From Micromonospora profundi (GTDB taxonomy: Bacteria; Actinomycetota; Actinomycetes; Mycobacteriales; Micromonosporaceae), in the NCBI RefSeq assembly GCF_011927785.1, contig NZ_JAATJK010000001.1, positions 4,683,001 through 4,747,000 of the forward strand: a stretch of DNA of 64,000 nucleotides. The letters are read 5' to 3'. Made by a program: the position numbers and the translations under genes. Positions 7,917 to 15,277 of this stretch are shown one piece after another. Below the pieces are notes generated by a model, which was not told the origin of the DNA, ran no database searches, and saw only the letters and a program-made list of their open reading frames with translations. Numbering within the stretch: the first letter of the stretch is position 1; each line of letters begins with the position of its first letter.

Positions 7917-9092
7917 TCAGCCGACGGTGGAGCCGAACACCTCGTCGCGGACGGCGTCCAGTGCGGTGCGCAGCGCGCCGCGCAGGATCGGCTCCTCGGT
8001 GAGCCCCGTGGGCACCACCCGTGGCCGCACCAGGGTGATGGCCGCGACCTCGCGCTGCACCCGCTCGGCGAGCGCTTCCCCGCCGGCCTGGCCGACCTCA
8101 CCGGCGAGCACCACGAGCGGCGGGTCGAGCACCACGCAGGTGCTCGCCACACCGAGGGCGAGCCGCCGGGCCAGCTCGTCGAGCATCGGGCCGCCCGCAG
8201 CGCCGTCGGCGACGGCCGCGCGTACCGCCTCGGCGGCGTCGGTGGCTGGGTAGCCGTGCTCGCGGGCGACAGCGCGCACCGAGTCCGCGCCGATGACCTG
8301 CTGGAAGGCCGGCTTGGCTCGGCGGGAGACGTCGCGTGGGATGGGCGCGCCGGGCACCGGCAGGTAGCCGATCTCGCCGGCCGCACCGCTGCTGCCGTGG
8401 TGCAGCCGTCCACCCAGCATGATGGCGAGGCCGACGCCAGCGCCGACCCAGACGAGCACGAAGTCGGCCATCCCCTGCGCGGCGCCGGACTGCGCCTCGG
8501 CCACCGCGGCCAGGTTGACGTCGTTCTCGAAGACCACGGGGGTGTGCAGGTCGTCGCGCAGCGCGGCGAGCAGGCCGCTGTGCCAGCGCGGCAGGTTGAA
8601 GGCGAAGGTGATGTCGCCGGTGTGGGGGTCGACCAGGCCGGGGGTGCCGAGCACGATCCGCCGGACGCTGCTGAGCTGTGCCTGTGCGCTGCTCGCGGCC
8701 TGCACGACTGCGTTGTGCACCACGCCCACCGGGTCGTCGGTGTCCCGCGTCGACTGCTCGACCCGGCCGATGACCGCGCCGGTGATGTCGGCGCAGGCGG
8801 CCACCACCCGGTCCGGGCCGACGTCCACTCCGACGACGTGCGCACTGCCCGGGCGTACCGCGTAGAGCTGGGCGTTCGGTCCTCGACCGCCGGCCTGCTC
8901 GCCGACCCGGGTGACCAGGCCGCGCTCCTCCAGCCGCTCGACGAGTTGAGAGGCGGTGACTTTGGACAGCCCGGTCAGCTCGCCCAGCCGGGCCCGGGTG
9001 AGCGGCCCGCGTTCGAGGAGCAGTTCGAGCGCCGCGCGGTCGTTGAGGGCCCGCAACAGGCGGGGGGTGCCGGGCAGCCGGGTCGCACTCAT
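7917..9092 (-). CDS. ROK-family transcriptional repressor
   Basis: A 391-aa protein. Residues about 10-75 are a winged HTH (RLGELTGLSKVTASQLVERLEERGLV). The rest is a sugar-kinase-like ROK fold with VVGVDVGPDRVVAACADITG, the VFENDVNLAAVAEAQ catalytic-type motif and VWVGAGVGLAIMLGG. The typical ROK zinc site (GHxxxx then CxCGxxGC) is missing; the region reads GEIGYLPVPGAPIPRDVSRR. It is therefore a degenerate ROK protein and more likely a pure regulator than a kinase. It is divergent from a NagZ-like glycosidase, with a 17-bp palindrome just upstream of its own start. Inference: it controls amino-sugar or cell-wall-fragment use. Confidence 0.9.
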   Translation of the reverse strand: MSATRLPGTPRLLRALNDRAALELLLERGPLTRARLGELTGLSKVTASQLVERLEERGLVTRVGEQAGGRGPNAQLYAVRPGSAHVVGVDVGPDRVVAACADITGAVIGRVEQSTRDTDDPVGVVHNAVVQAASSAQAQLSSVRRIVLGTPGLVDPHTGDITFAFNLPRWHSGLLAALRDDLHTPVVFENDVNLAAVAEAQSGAAQGMADFVLVWVGAGVGLAIMLGGRLHHGSSGAAGEIGYLPVPGAPIPRDVSRRAKPAFQQVIGADSVRAVAREHGYPATDAAEAVRAAVADGAAGGPMLDELARRLALGVASTCVVLDPPLVVLAGEVGQAGGEALAERVQREVAAITLVRPRVVPTGLTEEPILRGALRTALDAVRDEVFGSTVG

Positions 9093-9108
9093 GCCACGTC
9101 CTCTAGTT

Positions 9109-9125
9109 TTAGTAAACTTTGCTAA
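9109..9125. promoter_or_regulatory. Palindromic operator, probable ROK repressor site
   Basis: TTAGTAAACTTTGCTAA is a near-perfect 17-bp palindrome (TTAG-N-AAA-N-TTT-N-CTAA). It lies 17 bp from the ROK start codon in the divergent ROK/NagZ-like intergenic region. Its A/T-rich make-up stands out in this high-GC DNA, and the form matches known ROK/NagC-type operators. Confidence 0.7.
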
Positions 9126-9260
9126 CTGTAAAACGACCTGCGAGCGGGTAGCCGTAGCGTATCGGCCACCCGCAGGTGGAGCGCTCGGCCGACCGTGCAG
9201 GGAGATGACCACCACGGGTACGACTTTTCGCAGCCGTGGGACAGAGAAGGGGAAGATCAC

Positions 9261-10715
9261 GTGGGGCTGGATCCAGGACTGCGCAGGCTCGCGCTGGGCA
9301 CGTTGCTCGCCGCGTACCAGGGACCGGTCCCGCCGGAGTGGGCTGTCGAACTGCTCGCCGACGGGCTGGCCGGGCACACCCTCTTCGGCACCAACGTGCG
9401 GGATCCCGGCCAGGTCGCGGCCAGCACCGCCGCGCTGCGCAGCGGCCGACCCGACGCGCTGATCGCCATCGACGAGGAGGGCGGCGACGTGACCCGGCTG
9501 GCGCACGCCACCGGCAGCCCGTACCCCGGAAACGCCGCCCTCGGCGCGATCGGCGACGTGGCGCTCACCCGGCGGGTCTACCAGGCGATCGGCGCCGAAC
9601 TGGCCGCGCTCGGCATCACCGTCAACCTCGCCCCGACAGTTGACGTCAACAGCGCCGACGACAACCCCGTGATCGGCACGAGGTCGTTCGGCGCTGACCC
9701 GCTCCGGGTGGCCGCCCACTCGGCCGCCGCCGTCTCCGGGCTCCAGTCCGCGGGTGTCGCCGCCTGCGCCAAGCACTTTCCCGGCCACGGCGCCACAGTC
9801 ACCGACTCGCACCATGAGCTGCCAATGGTGGACGTTCCGATGGAGCTTCTGCGCCAGCGGGACCTGCCGCCGTTCGCCGCGGTCGTCGCCGCCGGTGCGC
9901 GTGCCGTGATGACCGCGCACATCCGGGTGCCCGCGCTGACCGGCGACGGTCCGGCCACCTTCAGCCGGGCCGTCCTTGTCGACCTCCTCCGCGGTGAGTA
10001 CGGCTTCACCGGCACCGTGATCACCGACGCGCTGGAGATGAAGGGCGCGGCGGTGGCCGCCGGTGGAGTCGGGCCGGCTGCGGTCCGGGCCCTGGCGGCC
10101 GGCGCCGACCTGCTGTGCATCGGCGCGAAGGTCGATGCCGAGCTGGTCGAGCGGGTGGCCGCACAGATCGTCGAGGCGCTTGCCGACGGCACGCTGGCGA
10201 CCGCACGGGTCGAGGAGGCGGCCGGCCGCGCCGCCGCGCTGGCGGCCTGGACCCGGGCCGCAGGCGACACGCCGGCAACGGTCGACCCCGATCTGGGGTA
10301 CGCGGCGGCACGCCGGGCGGTCCGGGTGGACGGTGTGCTCACCGGGCTGGACCAGCCTCTTGTGGTGCAGCTGCACACCGAGTCCACGATCGCCGAGGGG
10401 CGGGTGCCGTGGGGCCTCGGTCCGCACCTGGACGGCGTGCCCGAGATCAGGGTGGTAGCCGCCGAGACCGACCACGCGACGCTGCGCGGGCTGGCCGGTG
10501 ACCGGTCGATAGTGCTTGTGGGCCGGCACCTGCACCGGTTGCCCGGCGGCCCAGAGCTGATCACCGCCCTGGCCGCGGAGCACCCGGTGACAGTTGTCGA
10601 GATGGGCTGGCCGGCGCAGTGGCGTCCGTCCGGCGTACGCGCCTTCGTCACGACGTACGGCGCGAGTCACGCAAACGGCCGGGCGGCCGCGGAGGTCCTC
10701 GGCCTGGCCGGCTGA
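9261..10715 (+). CDS. GH3 glycosidase, NagZ-like beta-N-acetylhexosaminidase
   Basis: A 484-aa protein. GTG 9261 was chosen because GGGGAAG precedes it and the family N terminus begins there. The NagZ signature KHFPGHGATVTDSHH starts at residue 171 and contains the Asp-His general acid/base pair that separates NagZ enzymes from other GH3 members. The nucleophile is Asp256 in VITDALEMKG. There is no signal peptide, so it is probably cytoplasmic. The family removes terminal beta-GlcNAc from chitobiose or muropeptides. A C-terminal domain of about 150 residues follows the barrel. It is divergent from the ROK repressor, which is the likely regulator. Confidence 0.9.
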   Translation: MGLDPGLRRLALGTLLAAYQGPVPPEWAVELLADGLAGHTLFGTNVRDPGQVAASTAALRSGRPDALIAIDEEGGDVTRLAHATGSPYPGNAALGAIGDVALTRRVYQAIGAELAALGITVNLAPTVDVNSADDNPVIGTRSFGADPLRVAAHSAAAVSGLQSAGVAACAKHFPGHGATVTDSHHELPMVDVPMELLRQRDLPPFAAVVAAGARAVMTAHIRVPALTGDGPATFSRAVLVDLLRGEYGFTGTVITDALEMKGAAVAAGGVGPAAVRALAAGADLLCIGAKVDAELVERVAAQIVEALADGTLATARVEEAAGRAAALAAWTRAAGDTPATVDPDLGYAAARRAVRVDGVLTGLDQPLVVQLHTESTIAEGRVPWGLGPHLDGVPEIRVVAAETDHATLRGLAGDRSIVLVGRHLHRLPGGPELITALAAEHPVTVVEMGWPAQWRPSGVRAFVTTYGASHANGRAAAEVLGLAG

Positions 10716-10755
10716 GACCCGGCGTCCTCTGTGGCGGGTTGCCCGCCGGCAGCTG

Positions 10756-10784
10756 TTGAACACGTTCAAATGTTGCTCTACGCT
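10756..10784 (+). promoter_or_regulatory. Promoter with operator 1 of the membrane protein/DCC/TetR operon
   Basis: A -35 TTGAAC (10756-10761) and a -10 TACGCT (10779-10784) are separated by 17 bp. The -35 lies inside the palindrome TTGAACACGTTCAA (10756-10769). A repressor bound there would block RNA polymerase. Confidence 0.65.
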
Positions 10785-10798
10785 CATGGCATCACCAG

Positions 10799-10812
10799 TT
10801 GAACGTGTTCAA
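10799..10812 (+). promoter_or_regulatory. Operator 2 for the TetR-family regulator
   Basis: TTGAACGTGTTCAA is the exact reverse complement of the palindrome at 10756-10769. The two centres are 43 bp apart, about four helical turns. The site lies between the promoter and the first start codon, as in autoregulated TetR operons. Confidence 0.7.
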
Positions 10813-10825
10813 GAAGGGTCTCCGC

Positions 10826-11368
10826 ATGGATACCAAGGTCTGGATGTACCTGATCTACCTGGCAGTGAGCGTCGGCCTGACCATCTGGGTGGCCCGTGCG
10901 CTGGCCCGCAACGGGCAGGTCTTCCTCGAAGAGGTGTTCGCCGACGAACGGCTCGCCCGCGCCGTCAACAGCCTGCTCGTGGTCGGGTTCTACCTGCTCA
11001 ACCTCGGCTACGTGACGGTGTCGATGAAGCACCCGGACCCGGTGGATTCGACAAGCCAGGCGATGGAGGAGCTGTCGATGAAGATCGGCCTGGTGCTCCT
11101 GGTGCTCGGCGCGCTGCACTTCTTCAACGTCTTCGCACTGGGCCGGTACCGGCGGAATCGACTCCGCCAGATGGCCCCGCACCCGCCGCTGGCGCCGATC
11201 GGCAGGCTCCCGATGCAATACGCGGCCGCACCGCAGCAGCCCGCACCGCACCAGCCCGTGCCTCAGCCCGTCGGAGCGCCGCCCGTCGGAGCGCCGCCCG
11301 TCGGACCACAGCAGGGCGGGCCGCAGCCGGGTGGCACTGGCCCGGGAACCAACCCTCAGGCCCGATGA
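10826..11368 (+). CDS. Small membrane protein with Pro-rich cytoplasmic tail
   Basis: A 180-aa protein with a start at MDTKVWMYLIYL. Three hydrophobic helices are visible: about residues 5-24 (MYLIYLAVSVGLTIWVARAL), 48-66 (AVNSLLVVGFYLLNLGYVTV) and 90-108 (MKIGLVLLVLGALHFFNVFA). The last 60 residues are rich in Pro, Gln and Ala and hold the tandem repeat VGAPPVGAPPVG. The family is unrecognised. It is the first gene of an operon; its stop overlaps the DCC gene start (ATGA). Expression is probably controlled by the TetR protein two genes downstream. Confidence 0.85.
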   Translation: MDTKVWMYLIYLAVSVGLTIWVARALARNGQVFLEEVFADERLARAVNSLLVVGFYLLNLGYVTVSMKHPDPVDSTSQAMEELSMKIGLVLLVLGALHFFNVFALGRYRRNRLRQMAPHPPLAPIGRLPMQYAAAPQQPAPHQPVPQPVGAPPVGAPPVGPQQGGPQPGGTGPGTNPQAR

Positions 11369-11859
11369 CCGTCACACCGGCCGGCGGTCCCGAGCGGCCT
11401 CTGAACCCCACCGCGCACGGGGGTGGTGGGGTCCAGAGGTTCACCGTCCTGTTCGACGCGACGTGCCCGCTGTGCCGGGCCGCCCGCCGGTGGCTCGCGT
11501 CGCGCCCCCAACTCGTACCCCTTGAGTTCGTGCCGGCCGGCTCGGCTGACGCCCGTCGGCGCTTCCCCGGCCTCGACCACGACGCGACGCTGCGTGATCT
11601 GACAGTGGTGGCCGACACCGGGGAGGTGTACGCGGGCGACGGCGCCTGGTTCGCGTGCCTCTGGGCGCTTGCCGACCACCGGTCCACGGCCGAGCGGCTG
11701 GCGCGGCCGCACCTGTTGCCGCTCGCCCGGCAGGTGGTGGCCACCGCCTCGGCGATCCGGGAGCGGATTCGCGATCCGTTGGCCGAGCCGACGGATGACC
11801 TGGCGGGATACGGTGGCCCCGATGACCGAGCAGCCTGCGCCGACGACCACTGCGGGTGA
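11365..11859 (+). CDS. DCC-family (DUF393) thiol-disulfide oxidoreductase-like protein
   Basis: A 164-aa protein starting at ATG 11365, which overlaps the previous stop. It contains the DCC-type motif FDATCPLCRAARRWLASR (CPLC, a thioredoxin-like CxxC) where most members have YDGDCPLC. The fold is expected to be thioredoxin-like; a redox role is inferred from the family, and the partner is unknown. The final 38 bases overlap the start of the TetR gene in another frame. Confidence 0.82.
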   Translation: MTVTPAGGPERPLNPTAHGGGGVQRFTVLFDATCPLCRAARRWLASRPQLVPLEFVPAGSADARRRFPGLDHDATLRDLTVVADTGEVYAGDGAWFACLWALADHRSTAERLARPHLLPLARQVVATASAIRERIRDPLAEPTDDLAGYGGPDDRAACADDHCG

Positions 11860-12520
11860 TCCTGCGACCGTCCGGGGCGAGCAGACCCGACAGCTGATCC
11901 GGGACACCGCGATGCGGCTGTTCCGGGAGCGGGGCTACGCCCAGACCACGATGCGGGCGATCGCGCAGGAGGCCGGGGTGGCGGTGGGCAACGCCTACTA
12001 CTACTTCGGTTCGAAGGACCACCTGATCCAGGAGTTCTACGCCCAGTCCCAGGTCGAGCACCGGGCTGCCGCCCAACCGGTGCTCGACCGGGAGGACGCG
12101 TTCGCCGCTCGGCTCGCGGGCGTGCTGCACGCCGCCATCGACGTGCTGACCCCGTCGCACGAGTTCGCGGCCAGCTTCTTCAAGATGGCGGCGGAGCCCA
12201 CGTCGCCGCTGAGCCCCTTCTCCGCGGAGTCCTCGGGCCCCCGGGAAGCGGCCATCGGGCTCTTCGCCGAGGTGCTCAACGGCTCAACCGCCAAGGTCGA
12301 CCCCGAGCTGCGCCCTCAACTGCCCGAGCTGCTCTGGCTGGCGTACATGGGCGTGGTCCTCTACTGGGTGCACGACAGGTCGCCCGGGCAGATCAAGACC
12401 CGACAGTTGATCGACGGCGCCGTGCCGTTGATCGACCAACTGGTGGGGTTGTCCCGGCTTCGGGTGCTCCGCCCGGCGACGCGACAGGTGCTCGCCCTCA
12501 TCCGCACGCTACGTCACTGA
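11822..12520 (+). CDS. TetR-family transcriptional regulator
   Basis: A 232-aa protein. The N-terminal HTH is TMRAIAQEAGVAVGNAYYYFGSKDHLIQEFYAQ (about residues 40-75), a textbook TetR DNA-binding domain. The C-terminal ligand domain is all-helical. The start MTEQPAP lies inside the end of the DCC gene, implying coupled translation. Two copies of the palindrome TTGAAC-N2-GTTCAA in front of the operon are the probable binding sites, so the operon is likely autoregulated. The inducer is unknown. Confidence 0.92.
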   Translation: MTEQPAPTTTAGDPATVRGEQTRQLIRDTAMRLFRERGYAQTTMRAIAQEAGVAVGNAYYYFGSKDHLIQEFYAQSQVEHRAAAQPVLDREDAFAARLAGVLHAAIDVLTPSHEFAASFFKMAAEPTSPLSPFSAESSGPREAAIGLFAEVLNGSTAKVDPELRPQLPELLWLAYMGVVLYWVHDRSPGQIKTRQLIDGAVPLIDQLVGLSRLRVLRPATRQVLALIRTLRH

Positions 12521-12759
12521 CCCTGCCGATCACCTCTTCGGGTCGCGCCGCAGGTCAAGTCCACAATTCGACACTCCGAGTCGACCGCTTACGCCTTGCA
12601 CCACACCACTTCGATACGTAGCGTGATCGAAACAGGTCGGCCCGCCGCGGCCGGTCTCCCGTTACCGGGACCTGGGGGGAGGTTGGGGACCGTGGATCCG
12701 GCCCGGGATCCACGGTCCGCGCCCTGACGACCGACAGGCGGGTCGCGCCGGTCGCCCGC
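12521..12759. other. Intergenic region with no gene seen
   Basis: Lies between the convergent TetR and GNAT genes. It contains a relatively A/T-rich stretch near 12560-12630 and the hairpin described separately. No open frame with coding character was found. Confidence 0.6.
12687..12718. terminator. 13-bp hairpin terminator downstream of the GNAT gene
   Basis: Arms GGACCGTGGATCC (12687-12699) and GGATCCACGGTCC (12706-12718) are perfectly complementary around a 6-base loop. They lie between two convergent transcription units. Confidence 0.75.
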
Positions 12760-13458
12760 TCACTGCGGATAGACCCCGTACGCCCGCCAGCCCCGATCCG
12801 GGAAACCCGCCGCCTCCGCGACCCGCGCCGAGGCGTGGTTGTCCTTCTCGTGCAGGTACGTCGGCACCGCGCCCTCGTCGAGCACCCGCCGTGCCGCCTG
12901 TGCCACAAGTCGACGCGCGAGACCTCGACCCCGGGCGGCAGGCACTGTGCCGACGGCCAGCTCCTGCCCGTACGCGTCGTGCCGTTTGATCCCGGCCCCG
13001 GCCAGGTACGCGCCGTCCGCGTCCCGCACGACGAGCACCGGCCTGTCGAACAGCCGCAACCAGGGCGGGAGCCCGGGGGCGGTGGACTCGGTCCACTCCC
13101 CCACGTCCGGCAGCGGGGCAGGGTTGAGACTCCACCGGAACGGGCCGTCGTGCAGGCTCCAGCCAGGCAGGCCGACGGCGTCCGGTAGCGAGGCGAGCAG
13201 ACGGTCCGGTGCGCGTGCGAGCAGCGCCCGGATCGCCGCCACCCGCTCCGGCGCGACGGAGAGCACCGCGCTGTGCCCGGTGTCCACGGCGAGCGCCGGG
13301 CGCAGCCGACCGTCCCAGGCTGGCCGGGTCCGCCGGTGGGAGGCGACAACGTGCAACCCGGGCGCGGCCGGCCACTGGCCGAGCCAGGACGCCAGGTGCA
13401 GGTGGAGCCGCCGGTCGAGCATGCGTACCTCCCCCGTCACCCGGCCGTCGTGGATCAC
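12760..13458 (-). CDS. GNAT-family N-acetyltransferase
   Basis: A protein of up to 232 aa. The C-terminal half has the acetyl-CoA binding motif A, VGTVPAARGRGLARRLVAQA, followed by the motif B-like segment NHASARVAEAAGFPDRG. The N-terminal half (about 120 residues) has no clear match and may form a second, degenerate GNAT lobe. An alternative start is the Met at MLDRRLHLH, 12 residues in. The acceptor substrate is unknown. Transcribed alone. Confidence 0.85.
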   Translation of the reverse strand: MIHDGRVTGEVRMLDRRLHLHLASWLGQWPAAPGLHVVASHRRTRPAWDGRLRPALAVDTGHSAVLSVAPERVAAIRALLARAPDRLLASLPDAVGLPGWSLHDGPFRWSLNPAPLPDVGEWTESTAPGLPPWLRLFDRPVLVVRDADGAYLAGAGIKRHDAYGQELAVGTVPAARGRGLARRLVAQAARRVLDEGAVPTYLHEKDNHASARVAEAAGFPDRGWRAYGVYPQ

Positions 13459-13922
13459 CGTACGCCGGGTGGCGCGACCGGGCGGGGCGATCCGGCAGCG
13501 CCGGGGGTATGCGGCGAGCCACTTCTCACGTGCGTATTCGAACCCGGAACCGGGTAGACCAATCGAGCGTCATATGTATTTCCATATCTCGACACCTTTG
13601 TCTGGGACGGTAGGGCCATGCCGATACAGCCGAACGACCGCCACCTCCAGGACCCCGAGCGACCCTGGCGGGCAGCGGGGGCCGTGGGACACCTCCCGGC
13701 CCAGCCGCGGCACCGGGCGCCGCGCACCACGGGCGCCCTGCCCTGGGCGGCGCTGGACGCGCTACCGGCCGCCAGTTCCAGTCGGCACCGCCTCAACACC
13801 CACTGACCAGGTTCCACGCCCGGGCGCACGACACACCCGGGCCGTCCAGCGGCGGCATTCGCACACCTGTCGGGTAATTTCTTGTGGTCCGGATTCCGGC
13901 CACGACAGGAGAAGCTCCGCGC
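13459..13922. other. Intergenic region, mostly without recognisable genes
   Basis: Holds an A/T-richer patch around 13565-13600 with an ATATG-N6-CATAT inverted repeat, likely promoter DNA, and a short open frame listed separately. Nothing else is recognisable. Confidence 0.5.
13618..13806 (+). CDS. Possible 62-aa Pro/His/Arg-rich small protein
   Basis: ATG 13618 follows an A/T-rich patch and a weak purine run (GGTAGGG). The frame encodes MPIQPNDRHLQDPERPWRAA onward, with high third-position GC. There is no family match, no membrane span and no signal peptide. It may be a real small gene or a chance frame. Confidence 0.3.
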   Translation: MPIQPNDRHLQDPERPWRAAGAVGHLPAQPRHRAPRTTGALPWAALDALPAASSSRHRLNTH

Positions 13923-14441
13923 ATGGGCAAGAAGACGATCCACGTCTCCGATTTCACCGGCACCGTTCTGCAGCAGGACGACGAGGTGGTTCGCGTCGTC
14001 GTCCTGGAGCACCCGGACCTGGTCGCCGGGCCTGTGCAGCTGGATGCCACCCCGGGCGAGGTGGAGAACATCGACGACGCGGCCCTTGACGTGGCCGTGG
14101 TCGAGATCCACGACCGGCACGGTGGCGGCGAGCCCCGGCGGGTGGTGCTCACCGCCAGCGAGTTCGATGCGATGGCCACCGACGTGCCGATGGCGCAGTT
14201 GCTGAAGACCGCCGAGCGGGTCCGCCCGCCCAAGGCTCGCAAGAGCGCCGAGAAGATCGACTACGGCACCCTGGAGCACGCCGGCAAGCCGCACCGGGGT
14301 CGGGTCACCGAGGAGGAGGCCCGGCTGGTGCGCGAGCACCTCGACGAGGTCAACAAGCGGCTCGCCGACGCGGGCGTACGCCAGATCGACCCGGCCGATC
14401 CGGAGCACGCCCTGCGGTACGGCTTCCCCGACGTCTCCTGA
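13923..14441 (+). CDS. Hypothetical acidic protein
   Basis: A 172-aa protein starting MGKKTIHVSDFTGTVLQQDD, with AGGAGA upstream of ATG 13923. The N-terminal part is beta-rich and acidic. Residues about 95-125 are basic (RVRPPKARKSAEKIDYGTLE), and the C-terminal part has a helix of alternating charged residues (EEEARLVREHLDEVNKRLAD). No known catalytic motif is visible. I do not recognise the family. The protein is soluble and convergent with the Clp-N/HTH gene. Confidence 0.75.
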   Translation: MGKKTIHVSDFTGTVLQQDDEVVRVVVLEHPDLVAGPVQLDATPGEVENIDDAALDVAVVEIHDRHGGGEPRRVVLTASEFDAMATDVPMAQLLKTAERVRPPKARKSAEKIDYGTLEHAGKPHRGRVTEEEARLVREHLDEVNKRLADAGVRQIDPADPEHALRYGFPDVS

Positions 14442-14470
14442 GCCGCCGCCCGGCGGATCACCAGGCGGCG

Positions 14471-15217
14471 CTACGGGGTGGTGTCGCCCGCCCCGGCCGC
14501 CTTGACCACGGCGGCGAGGGTGGCGACCAGGTCGGCCTCGACCGCTGCCTTCTCCAGGCCGAGGGTGGTGAGCACACCGGCGCCGTCCTCCTGCTCCAGC
14601 AGGGCGAGCAGGATGTGCTCGGTGCCGATGTAGTTGTGCCCGAGGCGCAGCGCCTCCCGGAAGGTCAGCTCCAGCGCCTTCTTGCCCCGCGCGTCGTACG
14701 GAATGAGGTCCGGGACCTGCTCGGCCCGCGGCGGGAGGACGGCGGCGACCGCCTCGCGCACCGCCTCGGGAGTGATCCCGCGACCGGCTATCGCCCTGGC
14801 GGCGAGCGCGTCCGGTTCGGCGAGCAGGCCCAGCACCAGGTGCTCGGGGCCGATCTCGGTGTTGCCGCTGGCACGGGCCTCTTCCTGCGAGGCCATCACG
14901 ACGTTGCGGGCGCGAGGGGTGAACCGGCCGAAGCCGTCGTTCGGGTCGAGCGGCGTGTCGGTCGCCTTCGGCACGAAGCGCTTCTGGGCGGCCTGCTTGG
15001 TGACCCCCATGCTGCGTCCGATGTCGGTCCAGGAGGCGCCGGAGCGCCGCGCCTGGTCGACGAAGTGCCCGATCAGGTGGTCGGCGACCTCGCCGAGGTG
15101 ATCGGCGGCGATCACCGCATCGGTCAGTTGGTCGAGCGCGTCGGGGTGCGCTTTCTTGATCGCCTGGATCAGGTCATCGAGCTTGACTGGGTTGCTCATC
15201 TGGAAAGGTTCCGTCAT
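14471..15217 (-). CDS. Clp N-domain protein with an HTH-like N terminus
   Basis: A 248-aa protein. Residues about 50-85 include an HTH-like stretch, ASWTDIGRSMGVTKQAAQKRF. Residues about 95-235 hold two Clp repeat (N-terminal domain) units: FTPRARNVVMASQEEARASG with IGPEHLVLGLL, and LTFREALRLGHNYIGTEHIL with LALL. There are no AAA+ ATPase motifs, so it is not a ClpC or ClpA unfoldase. Family members of this layout occur in actinobacteria and may be regulators or adaptors. ATG 15217 has no RBS and sits just after a -10 element, so the mRNA is probably leaderless. Two identical-core palindromes cover the promoter, which suggests autoregulation through the HTH. Confidence 0.87.
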   Translation of the reverse strand: MTEPFQMSNPVKLDDLIQAIKKAHPDALDQLTDAVIAADHLGEVADHLIGHFVDQARRSGASWTDIGRSMGVTKQAAQKRFVPKATDTPLDPNDGFGRFTPRARNVVMASQEEARASGNTEIGPEHLVLGLLAEPDALAARAIAGRGITPEAVREAVAAVLPPRAEQVPDLIPYDARGKKALELTFREALRLGHNYIGTEHILLALLEQEDGAGVLTTLGLEKAAVEADLVATLAAVVKAAGAGDTTP

Positions 15218-15268
15218 GCGTCAACCATAAGTTGACGCATGCTCATCGTCAACCCTTAGTTGACGATG
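15216..15268 (-). promoter_or_regulatory. Leaderless promoter covered by two GTCAAC-N5-GTTGAC operators
   Basis: On the minus strand, -35 TTGACG (plus-strand positions 15247-15252) and -10 TATGGT (15224-15229) are 17 bp apart, and the -10 ends six bases before the ATG. Two perfect inverted repeats with 10-bp arms and 5-bp spacers lie at 15216-15240 and 15244-15268. Both have the core GTCAAC-N5-GTTGAC. One overlaps the -10 and start codon, the other the -35. Confidence 0.8.
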
Positions 15269-15277
15269 GCCGCCCGT

